Below are positions 12,665-23,299 of a stretch of DNA of 58,504 nt, one piece after another. The stretch spans positions 1-58,504 of the forward strand of contig BLJB01000429.1 of assembly GCA_013423325.1 (NCBI GenBank). Direction: 5' to 3'. The first letter of the stretch is position 1, and every line of letters starts with the position of its first letter. The position numbers were made by a program, and so were the translations under genes. The notes under the pieces were generated by a model. The model made no database searches, was not told the origin of the DNA, and worked only from the letters and a program-made list of their open reading frames with translations. The stretch comes from Usnea hakonensis (lineage: Eukaryota; Ascomycota; Lecanoromycetes; Lecanorales; Parmeliaceae).

Positions 12665-13779
12665 CTATCCTTGTATCCCTCCATCGAGCTCCTGTGCAGA
12701 GTCTGCAACTTCTGCTGCGACCTCAGCTTGAGCTTCAGCCCCATCCATCGTCTGGAGCTCCCCAACCTCCGGCACATTGACTTTCACTTCTCCCATTTGT
12801 TTCTCGGGTTGCTCACCTTCAGCTGACTTCTCTGCTCTGCCACTAGCTTTCTCCTGTCCAACGATTCTACGAACGATATCAACGGTAGCAGCAGGACCCT
12901 AAGCAAAATTTGAATGATCTAGTCGAGCTCATAATGACAGGAGTGGCGAGAAAGACTTACGCCTGGGCTCATGGCTTCCACTTTTCCATCTTTGTTGATT
13001 ACGAAGACGCCTCGGGTGGTTCCACTGGGACTTTTTCTCATGCCGATTGCACCAATAAGTGTCATACTCGGATCGCAGAGTAAACCATACGGTAGATTCT
13101 GCTTATTTTTGAAAGTGGTGTTAGATTTAACGGAGTCTGTGGAGAGGCCGTAGATGGCATATCCAGTCGCCGTAAGAGACGTGAAATCGTCACGAAATAA
13201 GCACGCCTGAGTGGTACCTGATGAGATGACCGGTGTCAACAGATCCAGTGTCTCTCTTTAGAACCACGCGGCCTGCTGACGGTAGTACTAGGAAATAATG
13301 GAGGAGCTCAAGTCAAAGAGTAGTGGATCGCCTACATCCAGGTGTTGATGCTTTGGGATAAGTAAAGAGAACCACCCCAGATTTGCTTTCATCTAAAAGT
13401 TTCTTTAATGTCACCTTTTCGCCATCGTTGGTCTACGCAGAATTTGGAGTTAGCGTTGCCTCTTCGAGGTATACAACCGAGTCGTAGAGGATGTCTCAGA
13501 CAAAAGGGGAAACCGCTTTGCTGCGAACGTGTCTTGTGACTCAATATCAATGCCAAATAGGAATGACGGAAGTATACGTGCATCAATTTCCCCCCCAAAA
13601 CCCTCAATGGTAATGGTGTCACCCACAGCCGCACTGTTACCAGTAGACGCTGAATCATTCGCGGATGAAAGGCCCTTCGTACTAGAATTCGAGGACTTGA
13701 CAGAGTTGGCTTTCTTCACCGGTGGTGCTGGCACTGCTGCTGTATCAACGGGTGCTTTACGCTTTCGTAGCTCTACCAT
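12665..13779 (-). CDS. DOT5: Nuclear PrxQ/BCP-type peroxiredoxin (Dot5-like)
   Basis: Minus-strand exons 13582-13779, 13336-13432, 12961-13217 and 12665-12898 give 261 residues. The active-site block STPGCTTQAC has peroxidatic and resolving cysteines spaced C-x4-C, as in PrxQ/BCP enzymes, which reduce hydroperoxides with thioredoxin. The Lys/Arg-rich N terminus (MVELRKRKAP, then PPVKKAN) suggests nuclear import, as for yeast Dot5. Later family landmarks are YGLSTDS, LLCDP, IGAIGMRKSP and TRGVFVINKDGKV. The C-terminal 60 residues are acidic and Glu/Gln-rich, longer than in yeast. The first junction needs a GC donor (GCACGT at 13581) rather than GT to keep frame into TNDGEKVTL. The start is the first ATG, and it diverges from the Ups2-like gene with about 620 bp between. 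Confidence 0.9.
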
Positions 13780-14402
13780 GATAGGCTATATGATTGGTGA
13801 CAGGGATGGAGTGGAGTCAAAAGGGAAGACAGATGGTTTGAGTCAGGAAAGAAGAAGAAAAGGGAGGAAGGCGAATAAGATCTACATTACAACTTCGCGC
13901 GGATGGACGAGGTTCGGTAGGGTTCCGGCTGGCATTATTATTATTATGGGAATATTAATTATGGTCTAACCCTCTCCAATCGCCTGCTCCAGTGGGTGAA
14001 TAATTCCAGTCCCGAGTGTTGGATCCATGCCATTCATGTATGCGCCACAGACGCAGGAGTATCCGTAGTGAGATGTGGGGGAACCTCTAAATTGGTACGG
14101 GAGGGTTTCAATACGAATATTACGTACTACGTACTCTATCTAAAAATGGAATCGGCTGAGGTCTATTTTGTCCGGAAAATTACTCCCAGGCGAAATTGAT
14201 TCTGAAGATTGTAATCCAGATACGTACTCCGTACCGGAAGACCGGATACTCTATCACACAAAGAAAAAAAAAATTCCCTTCTTAATCTACACACACGCAT
14301 GCCTTCATAAGTAACAATTTTCTAATTAACACTCCTTTTCAGACCTACCACAAGCCACTCTAGTACCCATATTCGGCTTGTAGCTTCTTTTTTACTCGGA
14401 GA
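13780..14402. other. Divergent promoter region, peroxiredoxin / Ups2-like gene
   Basis: Shared upstream region. It contains a short (ATT)n run near 13934-13947, repeated tacgta motifs around 14120-14135 and 14220-14232, and an A-rich run near 14262-14273. No gene seen. Confidence 0.55.
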
Positions 14403-15084
14403 ATGCGCGTCTTCTCCACAGCGTACACCTTCGACTATAGCTGGAATGAAGTCTCAACAGCCAACTGGCTCAAATACTGCCCTTGGAATAAATCCTCTTC
14501 ACACGTTGTCGCCGTCGATACCCTCTCCCGCAATGTCGATCCCAGCAGTGGCATACTACGCACCGAGCGGCTTATAACATGCACCCAGTCCGCACCAGAA
14601 TGGGTCATGGCTATCATGGGTGGGGGCTGCACTACCTACTCATATGAAACTTCCTACGTGGATCCGATCCAGAAACGCGTGACCATGTGCAGCACCAATC
14701 TCACTTGGTCAAACATGATCAGCGTGCGAGAAACTGTCGTCTACCAACCCGACGACAGTCAAAGTGAGCCTGGCCACGAGCGGACCAAGTTCGAGCAAGA
14801 AGCAAGGATCACAGCGCTGTGTGGGGGTTGGCAGAAAGTGAAGTCCAAGATCGAAGAAGCTAGTGTGGAACGCTTTCGCGAAAATGCACGGAGAGGGAGA
14901 GAAGGGTTGTAAGCACTCCCTTCGACTTTTCTTCCCTATTCAACTCCGATTTCGAGCACGTTTAATCGAAAGAAAAACGCTGATTCAGGACTGGTGTAGT
15001 GAAGCCGTACTAGAGATGAGTAGGCGGGTGTTTGGCGAAGAAAAGGAGAGAGAGAGAAGAAGACTTGGGATTGCCGCGCCTTGA
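14403..15084 (+). CDS. UPS2: PRELI/MSF1-domain lipid transfer protein, Ups2-like
   Basis: Two exons, 14403-14908 and 15000-15084, give 196 residues. Nearly the whole protein is a PRELI/MSF1 domain: FDYSWNEVSTANWLKYCPWN at the start, then VVAVDTLSRNVD, RTERLITC, TMCSTNLTWSN, ALCGGWQKVKSKIEEASVER and ERFRENARRGREGF. It aligns with yeast Ups2 rather than Ups1, notably in the NWxKY start and the RFxENAxxGxxGFxAVL end. Ups2 with Mdm35 moves phosphatidylserine across the mitochondrial intermembrane space for phosphatidylethanolamine synthesis. Without the 91-nt intron the frame stops at GL; splicing yields GFEAVLEMSRRVFGEE, as in homologues, which settles the model. Lipid specificity is inferred from the subfamily. 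Confidence 0.9.
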
Positions 15085-15739
15085 TGGCTAAGATCGAGCT
15101 TTCTCTTCGGGCTTTTCCTTCTATGAACTGCATACATGGCTAGGTTTAGCGATTGTACAGACTGGCGTTTTGATACCACGGGACGACATGAAGGGAGGAA
15201 TGGCATTACTATGGTGTCACTGTTGCACGGCCTTTTACAAAACATATATTTTGGTGGAAATGCTAGATCTTCGGCTCTTCTTACCCCCCTGTACTTACAA
15301 ACAACTACCGAGTCGTACTCACAACAAAGTCAAACAGCGATATCACCTATCTGTTTCTTCTTGTGGACGACCATAGATCTCTTGTTTCCCAGATGTGGTT
15401 TCTTCATCTGCAGTCCTGAAGCCGCGAACTGTCCTAATACATCAAGTAAGCCATAGCAGACGTAGATTAGAAGGATGAAACACCTCAGGCGTCCCTATTG
15501 CCATAATAATAAAACTTTTTAGGCTACGCTGTGGTGATGCCTGGGTGCATCTTCATCCGAACCATCTCTCCTCAGCGCCTGGTATACAGGAAAGCATGGC
15601 ATCAGATGCATGAGCTCGTTGATCGGACTTGGCAAGGTTTTCCAGCGCAGCGCCATACAAGTTTATGGTTTCGTCCTGGAATGTTTCAAGTCACCAAGGG
15701 TGAGGGTGGAGCTCGAGGTTTCCCAAATCATTGAAACAA
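15085..15739. other. Intergenic between convergent genes
   Basis: About 650 bp of 3' flanking sequence. Short open frames exist on + but none resembles a protein family. Nothing else seen. Confidence 0.55.
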
Positions 15740-17128
15740 TCACATCAGACCTCCCAGCACGACCTTGCCCAAGCCAGCAAATTCAGCCTTGGCCCCTTTT
15801 CTGCTTTCCTCCTCAAATTCTTTGATGATACCTGCCACGATGATCTTGCGCAATTTCGCGTCCGCTTTAGCAAAAATCTCCCCCGTTCCTGGAACACACA
15901 TCGCTGGCGAGGGAATCAGACCAATGATCCGCGTGTAGCAATCGATCAACACGTCACACAACGTTGCAAAAGTCTCGAAAAAGTCTGGTTCAAATGGCAA
16001 TGACGGGGTGAGCAAGTGTGTGTACTCCTCACCAGGCAATAGGTCCTGGTCACTGGCTGGGAAAGACGTTGCCGTGGACCCAGCCGTTGCTCCAGTCGTC
16101 ATGGCCTTCAGATCGGCCGGGTCGCTCGTATTCATTGGAAGCCCAATATCCGTAGCTGAGCTCGTTCTTCGACTTTTAGTACTGGCATGTGTTGCACGCT
16201 TGAACATTTGTGGTAGACGAGCCCTTGAGAGAGAGGAAGCAGAACCCCCTTCTGGTGGATGTATCTGTTGGTATGACTCAAATTCAACGAGAAGAGCATT
16301 GAGAGTGCGAAGGCACTCTTGTGGGTTCGAAGAATTCAAGTCTAGAACGTTGGGAAGGGAAAGACCAAGCAACAAATAGTTTGTTGCCCTGCGAGCAAGC
16401 TTTTTAGGCTCAAAGAAGGGAATTTTTGCTAAATCTGACTTGCTAAAGAGCAGTGTATTAAACCAATAGACGCGGCCCTCATGAGCCTTCCTCAAGTAGT
16501 CAAGGGTAGCTATTCTCTTGGACGACACATCGTGAATCTGCTGATACACGATGTTTGGGTTTTGCACTCCCCCCGTGGAGGCTGCCGGTAGGCTTGGGGT
16601 TGTCATGATGGCATTGTTGCCGCCCTGGCCAAAGCTCACGCTTGATTGCGAGGTGCTTGGAGGCTTGCCATACTCGGGCCGAAAGCCGTTTGCAAAGGCG
16701 GTAGTAGCCATTGTGAGGGAAGGTGTGGAGTGGTTGAGGGTTGCATAAGTAGAAACTGTTGGCACTGGCGAGAGAATTTCGTCCAGGCTTTGCTGGGTGG
16801 CTAACGCTTTCTGCGAAGAGATCGACGATGAAGTTGAGAATTGTTGTTTGTTCAATTGCGGCGCACTAGATTTCCTATCTGACAGTTGCGAAGTGGTGGC
16901 TGTGTCTTTTTGAAAAGCCTCTTGGTGGGAGGACCTAGAGGAGGTTGAGGATCGTTTGATGCTAAAGCTCGAAGTGTATTCTTTGTCAGAGACAGCCCAG
17001 GCCTGGTCGGTCTGGTAGGAAGGCGAGATGTTGCTGGCGATGCGTTTGGCAGAAGATTTGATACTGGAGATAAAGTTTGCAGTACTTGTTGGTCCTACCG
17101 AATTCCGGTGATGACCGCGCCCGGGCAT
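15740..17128 (-). CDS. Conserved fungal protein of unknown function
   Basis: Single exon of 462 residues. The first ATG in frame is at 17128 (MPGRGHHRNSVG); upstream codons in frame are not ATG. The N-terminal 170 residues are Ser/Thr/Gln-rich and look disordered. From about residue 190 a helical domain begins (IHDVSSKRIATLDYLRKAHE, VYWFNTLLFS, ARRATNYLLLGLSLPNVLDL). A Ser/Ala linker follows, then a second conserved helical block (FETFATLCDVLIDCYTRII, KLRKIIVAGIIKEFEEE). I recognise the pattern as one shared by filamentous ascomycetes but cannot attach a function, and I see no catalytic motif, signal peptide or membrane segment. It diverges from the ethanolamine-phosphate cytidylyltransferase gene across a 571-bp promoter. 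Confidence 0.82.
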   Translation of the reverse strand: MPGRGHHRNSVGPTSTANFISSIKSSAKRIASNISPSYQTDQAWAVSDKEYTSSFSIKRSSTSSRSSHQEAFQKDTATTSQLSDRKSSAPQLNKQQFSTSSSISSQKALATQQSLDEILSPVPTVSTYATLNHSTPSLTMATTAFANGFRPEYGKPPSTSQSSVSFGQGGNNAIMTTPSLPAASTGGVQNPNIVYQQIHDVSSKRIATLDYLRKAHEGRVYWFNTLLFSKSDLAKIPFFEPKKLARRATNYLLLGLSLPNVLDLNSSNPQECLRTLNALLVEFESYQQIHPPEGGSASSLSRARLPQMFKRATHASTKSRRTSSATDIGLPMNTSDPADLKAMTTGATAGSTATSFPASDQDLLPGEEYTHLLTPSLPFEPDFFETFATLCDVLIDCYTRIIGLIPSPAMCVPGTGEIFAKADAKLRKIIVAGIIKEFEEESRKGAKAEFAGLGKVVLGGLM

Positions 17129-17699
17129 GTCTCTCTCCAATGGGAGGCTAGTACATTCGGGATGTCCCTGTGGAAGTCTGGGGCTACTTGTTGTGGGTAC
17201 GCAAGGTTAACCAAAATTTACGAGATTATATTGTAGAATAGGCTGTAGATGAAAACGGCGCTCATTGTAGCTGTCTGAAGCTAGATCCAAGCAATGAGTA
17301 TTAAGTGTTGGCGATGAAAAAGAAGAATGTCAGCATGAGTCCCTAGCGGTCGAGTTTCGACTTTCGGAGATAGATCGACAGGTACTGAGTACCTTACCTT
17401 ACTTTTAGTGTAGAATGAATACCTTACCTTACCTTACCTTACCTTACCTTACCTTTATTAATATTGACGAATACCTCAACGTTACCTTGACAGTAAAATT
17501 ACCTTAGGTACGTTACGTATTCGTATCTCACCTCTACTTTGTACTCGTCCGGAGTCGTACGAGTAGAATATATTCTATCCCTCAGGAGTAGTCAAAATCT
17601 AGAGTGTCTGATTGGTTTTCTTCCTGCTTCCGAACTTACGTGACCTCACTCCATGCCTGCCTCTACAATTGTCTGCTTTTCTACTTGTCATCCTGTCGC
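17129..17699. promoter_or_regulatory. Divergent promoter region carrying an ACCTT array
   Basis: Shared upstream region of the unknown fungal gene and ECT1. Two copies of ACCTT at 17391-17400 and seven uninterrupted copies at 17421-17455 lie in the middle. No gene seen. Confidence 0.6.
17421..17455. repeat. Pentanucleotide microsatellite (ACCTT)7
   Basis: Seven exact tandem copies of ACCTT, with two more copies 20 bp upstream. Similar AAGGT/ACCTT-rich bits recur at about 35700-35718 and 45625, so the motif is locally common. Confidence 0.95.
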
Positions 17700-19202
17700 A
17701 TGGAGGACGAACTTGTACCAAAGCCCGGCGAGTGGCCCGTAGACCCCCAAACTGATGTCAAGATTTCGAAGGACAAGATCTGGATTGACGGTTGCTTTGA
17801 TTTTGCTCATCATGGTCTGCGTGCCCATCGTCTTCAAGGTTGGTTAATACAGAAAGCTTATTGAACCTAGGACATGCTGGCGCTATGCTGCAAGCTAGAA
17901 GACTGGGTAAAGAGCTCTTGGTTGGCATCCATTCAGATCAAGACATCATGGACAACAAAGGCCCAACCGTAATGACATTGAAGGAGCGGTTGGTGCATTT
18001 CGGGGTCATTTTCTTCGTAGAACGCTAGCTGAAGCTCCAGGGCAGCGTCGCCGCCGTTGATGCCTGTCGCTGGTCGACTAAGTCCGTTCCGTATGCTCCA
18101 TACGTCACATCGTTGCCCTGGATATCCCACTATGGTTGTCAGTACGTCGTACATGGCGACGATATCACATCAGACAGCAACGGAGAGGATTGCTATAGGT
18201 ACGTCAAAGCAGCTGGCCGCTTTCTGGTGGTCAAAAGAACGCCAGGAATCTCCACAACTGATCTAGTCGGACGTATGCTTCTTTGTACAAAGAATCATTT
18301 CATCAGATCACTCATGAAGACACTCGCTGGCGAGGAAGGATCTGAAAGCCCAGAAGAACGCAAAAGACTGGGGGAAAAGATGACCCAGAGAATAAGAGAC
18401 TACGCTACAGACGCGACTGGGTTGCATCCGGGTCCACAAGTCTTGAGCTGGGCTGCATCCCAAGCGGCCTTGGAAGGTCATAACTCCGATGAGTCAGGCA
18501 CGTATCGTATTGTAGCCGCTGGTAAGGCCCCTCGTCAAGGTCAACGCATCGTTTATGTGGACGGTGGGTTTGATCTTTTTTCATCTGGACACATTGAATT
18601 CCTCCGACAAGTGGTCGTGGCGGAAGAAACAATCGGCCGTCAGAATGGATGGTATAAGGACTCTAACAAGGACTATGGCGTCGCTTATATCGTGGTTGGT
18701 GTTCACGATGACGAGGTTATCAATCACTGGAAAGGTGTGAACTACCCAATTATGAACATTTTCGAGCGCGGTCTGTGTGTCCTTCAGTGTCGAGTAAGTA
18801 CGGCCCTGTAATGTTTTCGAGCCTCTAATGCTGATCCGCAGAAAGTACATCGACTCCGTCATATTCTCAGCCCCTTTCACACCCAGCGAAGCCTACCTAA
18901 CCAAGATCCCGTACGGTATCCCTAATGCGGTCTATCATGGACCGACGTCTTTTATGCCCCTTACATACGACCCTTACACAGCTGCCAAGGCTTTAGGTAT
19001 ATTTCATGAGATTGGCAATCACGACTTCCAGAATGTTAATGCAGGTGAGATCGTGCAACGAATCTTGAAGAGCCGCGAAATGTACGAGGACAGGCAAAGA
19101 GCCAAAGGGGAGAAGGCCTCAACAGAAGGAGCTGTTCAAAGAAGGGAGGCGTTGGAGCAAGCAGCAGCAAGACTAGAGATAGACCGAGCAGGAAACAGGT
19201 GA
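17700..19202 (+). CDS. ECT1: Ethanolamine-phosphate cytidylyltransferase
   Basis: Exons 17700-17814, 17871-17988, 18046-18793 and 18846-19202 give 445 residues. It makes CDP-ethanolamine from phosphoethanolamine and CTP in the Kennedy pathway for phosphatidylethanolamine. Two nucleotidyltransferase folds are present. The first has IDGCFDFAHHGHAGAML with an intact HxGH, formed by the first splice. The second has YVDGGFDLFSSGHIEFLR, where the first His is Ser, so the second site is probably not a standard catalytic one. The first domain also keeps KERVAAVDACRWSTK across the 57-nt intron 2, and YVVHGDD. The 3' splice at 18845 was chosen because it joins LQCR to YIDSVIFSAPF in frame. The tail is Glu/Ala/Arg-rich and helical. 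Confidence 0.94.
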
Positions 19203-19483
19203 GGCATATATATCCTCCATATCATTGTCGACCACTACTATCACCTGGCAACAGCGTCCAATAATTCTTGTCATGATTTAGCTAATTTCAAACCCCTTAT
19301 CTCCGCCGTGACTCCAGTCCAATCGGAACCATTTTGTCTATCTCAGGTCTTTAACAGACCATGGTTATCCATCATTTTACTTCCCTGTATCCCTGTCACC
19401 CGTCACCGACTTGGGTTTCTCCCTCGACGCTTTACATGTCAAAATGAGCAGTAGCGCTGTTCAAACCCAAGCTCATCAAGAAT

Positions 19484-20755
19484 CTAAATCTCTTCATATA
19501 CCACAACACCCCACTCGTGCTGTTCTCTTCCGTACATGATACTGGCAAGGTGTGTCTTCAAGATCGCAGTATACTTGCCCGTCTCACCTTCGGACAGTGG
19601 TACCTCTAGATCTTTTCCCCGGAAGTGAATATAGGAGACAGGCGCGATGAAAAACTGCAAGCTTGTCAGCATCTTCAAGCCTCTACGTTTATCTGCTGAG
19701 AAGGGACGGGAGCATCATACCGCGGTCCCTGCGGTAAATGCTTCCAATAATCTTCCCTCTTCGGCCGCATCTTTCACCTCGCTCATGCCGTAGCTTCTCT
19801 CTACAATCTCGACGTCCCTTCCCAATCTCTCTCTTGCCAACTGGAGTATGCTTCTTCTTGTCACGCCGTCAAGAATGATTTTGTCGTCCAACGGCGCTGT
19901 TACCAATTGCAACTTCCCTCCCCTCGCTTTCGCTTCTCCTTGTGCAATCAAGCTAGGTCCATTATTGGCACCCACTTTTGCGTATCCGAACCCCCCAGGC
20001 CAGGCGCGTACGGTATCTTCTTTGCTAGCCAAGAGCTTGAGACCTACCCTCGCTTTTGGTGACTGTGATGTAAGGTTACCACTCGGTCCAGCTGCTCCAC
20101 TCGGTGTGTCGAAACTTGGAAAGCAGCATGCCATGATGTACAAGAGCGCCTCCTTGGGTTTCTGCACCCCTAACGCTGCCGCTGTCGCGATCATGGTTGG
20201 TCTCAAGTACAGAAAGGTCCCTGGTCGGCTCTTTGGTAAATACTTCTCACCTTCTACCGCAACGAGGGTCTCGATGAGCTTTTGCAGCTCATCAGCGTCG
20301 AAGGTCGGAAGACTAATCCGCATTCAACTTTTGAGCATACGCCGGGTGTTGCAGTCTGGTCGAAAAAGGCGAAGTTTGAGGTCGTGGCCGCGGTAAAATT
20401 TCAGACCCTCGAAGCATTCTGTTGCGTAGTGGAGAACAGAAGCGGTGGGCATGAGTTGTAACGGGCCGAAAGGTTCAAGATGAGGCGTGGCCCAGCCACG
20501 TGTTGAGATCCGTTGGCAAGTTATCATATGATCCGTGCATACAGATTGCGACCAGACTTCTGGGGAGCTGGGTTCTGGGACAGCATGGGGATTGAGGTTG
20601 CGGGTGAAGACGAGCTTCGAAGCGTCTAGCTCGTTGATGAGCTGGCTGCAATCGCCATCAATGCTTATGGACGATGTCTTGGTGATAATATGCTTGATAG
20701 CGGAGTGAGTGAGCTCTGACGTGGTCTCAATGGGAGCAATCGAGCTTGGAGCCAT
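19484..20755 (-). pseudogene. Branched-chain aminotransferase, interrupted by an in-frame TGA and an internal deletion
   Basis: Minus strand, 19721-20755 and 19484-19654, 402 codons counting the internal stop. Fold type IV PLP aminotransferase landmarks run in order: WATPHLEPFGPLQLMPTASV, LHYATECFEGLKFYRG, LRLFRPDCNTRRM, FLYLRPTMI, GFGYAKVGANNGPSL (with the PLP lysine), ILDGVTRRSILQLAR and GTAVFFIAPV. Intact members transfer the amino group of Leu, Ile and Val to 2-oxoglutarate. Two lesions are visible. Codon 20324-20326 is TGA, in the same reading frame on both sides. And after QGEAKARG the sequence goes directly to GKLQLVTAPL, so about 30 residues carrying the VTEAGxxN loop that holds the PLP phosphate are missing. 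Splicing cannot explain the stop: the only GT..AG pairs spanning it are under 30 nt and would delete conserved sequence. The start ATG and the 66-nt intron (19655-19720) look normal. Confidence 0.85.
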
Positions 20756-21289
20756 TCACACGGCGTCAAGGTGAAGAGCTGCGAGACAGAGAGAGGACAA
20801 CGACCATGTATGATTTGCGTTCACTGTGCAAAAGGTGGCAAACTATCAAAGAGGCTCAGGGGTTGGTGGCTCTACGGAAACAACATATGTGGAAAGAGAG
20901 GCACTATAGCGTGTTATTCAGGCCAAACGATCGACGTGACCCTTGGATGGTAGAACGTGTGTCCCAGCATTTCCATTAAATAGTACAGTAAGAAATGATT
21001 CACAAAGATGATGAGAGAGCTCCGATGCGGCTCACAGCGGCTCAATGTGGGACCGATATCGCAGTCTCCTTTTGGGTTTTGGTGCAGTCATCTTGACTTT
21101 TTGATGCTATTATCTTGCTCAAGCTGACGCCGTGAGCTTTTATCTTCCGATAGAAACCGGACTGCAGTATTTTGTGTGCTGGCTAAGCGCTAAAATTTCA
21201 TCATAGGGTGAGAAGCCAAGGCTCTACTCTGCAATAACAAGAAGCAACTGGAGTCTGTCGTACTGCAGTCATTGCACAAACCCACTTTT
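20756..21289. other. Intergenic
   Basis: Upstream region of the aminotransferase relic and 3' flank of the next minus-strand gene. No gene seen. Confidence 0.5.
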
Positions 21290-22201
21290 CTACTCTTCGT
21301 CCCTTAGAATAGCCAGAAAGCACTCCGTGTTCTTCTTCTGCTTGAGCTCCAATTTCTATTAGAGACGAGTATGGTTAGCATGCGATAGTACAGTAAGAAT
21401 AGCAACGAGCTATTTACCTTCTCACTTTCCGTCATTGCCTCCATCGCCTCCCGTCCAGCCATCTCAATCTGCTCCATGAAAGATCTCTTCTCGGCCTCGA
21501 TCTCTTCCATCATCTGTGCCCGCTCTGCATCAACGAAGCAGTCCGGATCGAACTTCCCCGCCAGTAAATTTTCAAGTCCATCAGGACCTACTATGTACGA
21601 CGCAATCTGACGAAAGTCGTCCTGGACACGGATCCATTCATCGTATTGATGCTTGAATTCCTTTTCCTCTTCGTCGATAGTCTTTTGGAATTTCTTCATG
21701 CGGACGCCGAGCATCGTCTTGCCGGAATGCTTGCCATCGGTAGATTTCCACTCTAGCTCTTGATCCACGAGAGATCTCACAAGCGTATCGTGAACATTGA
21801 CAAGATCTTGCTCTCTCTGAGTGAAAAAGTCGTACGATTCCACAAGATGTTCCGAGAGGGTGTGATAGACCGCATCAAGGGCAGCAATAGCTTTCTCTTC
21901 GATAGTCTCGCGCGACCGCTCAACAGTAGCTATCGTCTGTTGAGCGAAAACAGAGGTTTTGGATTGGATGCATCTCACCTATGAAGTCCGAGGCAAAAGG
22001 TTGTTCGGAAATAGTTTTGGCAGTATGCTTAAACTTGTACTCCTTGTTGCTCTTGAATACTTTGGTAGGTTTCTCGATGGCATCTTTAGAATGGCGGGTT
22101 GTCTCGTGACCTAGAGCCTGCTTCCCGGCTTTTTTGAAGATTGCGTTCGTTGCAACGGCCTTGGTAGCATGAGCCTTGGCGTCGGATTTGGTTTTTCCCA
22201 T
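21290..22201 (-). CDS. Hypothetical coiled-coil protein
   Basis: Minus-strand exons 21979-22201, 21418-21929 and 21290-21355 give 266 residues. The first 60 residues are basic (MGKTKSDAKAHATKAVATN, then many Lys), suggesting a nuclear or nucleic-acid-associated protein. The rest is helical and charged (IEEKAIAALDAVYHTLSEHL, QKTIDEEEKEFKHQYDEW, AERAQMMEEIEAEKRSFM), typical of coiled coils. Joins were set by frame: intron 21930-21978 gives DFIATVERSRET, and intron 21356-21417 gives ESEKKLELKQKKNTECF, which replaces an otherwise improbable Ser/Leu tail. I do not recognise the family and see no enzymatic motif. It looks like a fungus-restricted protein. Confidence 0.72.
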
Positions 22202-22704
22202 TTTGATTGAAGAGTGGTAAACGTCTTGTCAAGTGTAGTACTTATTGAATTAGAAGAGCAATAAGGATGACAAGCCCAGTGATTGAGGAAGAAAATCTAT
22301 ACGTTTAGAGCATTTCTGCTCGTGCGTGCAGGAAAATAGAAGTCGGTGGAAGAGAAAAAAAAAATAACCAGCCTCCTTTCCCATTTGAGTTATGAAGGGC
22401 AGCTGGATAGTAGAAGTCGGTGGCGAAAAACCCAGCCTCGTTTTTTTTTACAAGATCCAACGTGAATTTGGCTTGTTTCAGCCTTCAAGGGTTGTAGGAC
22501 GATGTCAACCCAATGGGATGCGCTCGCGGTTTTCGATCATAGGGAGCCAATTGCTTCAAATTGTGCACGATGAACAAGATCAGATTACAGCGAACCTAAC
22601 AAAACTCAAATGACGCCGGATTTCGAATGCGCCCATCCGTCCCACGGGCGCCTGGCACTTTCATTTCAGTAAAAAGTGTGTAGCTTGTAGCTAGTAGCTC
22701 TCGA
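22202..22704. other. Intergenic with an imperfect direct repeat
   Basis: Upstream of the coiled-coil gene. The 13-mer tagaagtcggtgg occurs at 22337-22349 and 22411-22423, each followed after an A-rich spacer by ccagcctc (22368-22375 and 22432-22439). No gene seen. Confidence 0.6.
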
Positions 22705-23299
22705 TCATGCCCTGGAAGGTGCTTCCGAAGATGGCTCTGCAGGAACAAGAACATCCTTCTCCTCCAACAGCCTCGACAGCTCTCCATTCTGATGCATCGA
22801 CATTAATATATCACATCCCCCGATAAATTCGTTACCTACGTAAAGCTGTGGTATCGTGGGCCAATCCGAGTATTCTTTGAGACCTAAGCGTGAACGTGAG
22901 CACACGCTGAACCACTTCGTAAGAGAATAACAGCTCTTACCTGACCTGAGGTCCTCGTCTTCCAAAACATTGAAGGCTGAGAACTTGTTGGGATCCACAC
23001 CCTGCAATCCAAGGATCTGTATGCTTGCTCTTGAGAATCCGCATTGGGGTATCTCTGGGGTACCCTTCATAAACAAGACAACAGGCTTCGAAGCTACGGC
23101 TTGGTCTATGGCTGCTCTGGTTTCCGTAGAGAGAGCTCGCATTTGTAAGGGTCCAAGGCGCGTGGGAGGAGGTTTGGAAAGAAGGGCGGCGATTGGTCGC
23201 GAAGGACGCCATGCTCGTTGGAAATTCTGCACTGATAAGTCTCAAAGCCATCGAAACCGATTCATAGCTCACCTTGGAGAGTATATCTCTGGGAATCAT
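22705..23299 (-). CDS. GRX5: Mitochondrial monothiol glutaredoxin
   Basis: Minus-strand exons 23273-23299, 22941-23226 and 22705-22883 give 163 residues. The CGFS active site sits in TPEIPQCGFSRA, with KGTPE before it and DWPTIPQLYVGNEFIGGCDI after it, all diagnostic of Grx5. Grx5 passes Fe-S clusters from the Isu scaffold to targets in the mitochondrial matrix. The N terminus (MIPRDILSKNFQRAWRPSRP and onward, Arg/Ser/Ala-rich without acidic runs past residue 5) reads as a targeting peptide, ending near RALSTETR. No ATG precedes the body in its own frame, so the 27-nt first exon is inferred: ATG at 23299 joined across intron 23227-23272. The second intron (22884-22940) gives LRSGLKEYSDW. It diverges from the decarboxylase gene with only 205 bp between. 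Confidence 0.92.

Noticed and set aside
17421..17455. ACCTT array as an interstitial telomere
   Set aside because: The unit is not the fungal telomere repeat TTAGGG; it is a pentanucleotide microsatellite.
20324..20326. TGA in the aminotransferase as selenocysteine or programmed read-through
   Set aside because: Family members have an ordinary residue there, ascomycetes of this group are not known to use selenocysteine, and a second lesion removes a cofactor-binding loop.
20300..20345. A short intron hiding the aminotransferase stop
   Set aside because: Only GT..AG pairs under 30 nt span the stop, and they would delete conserved residues.
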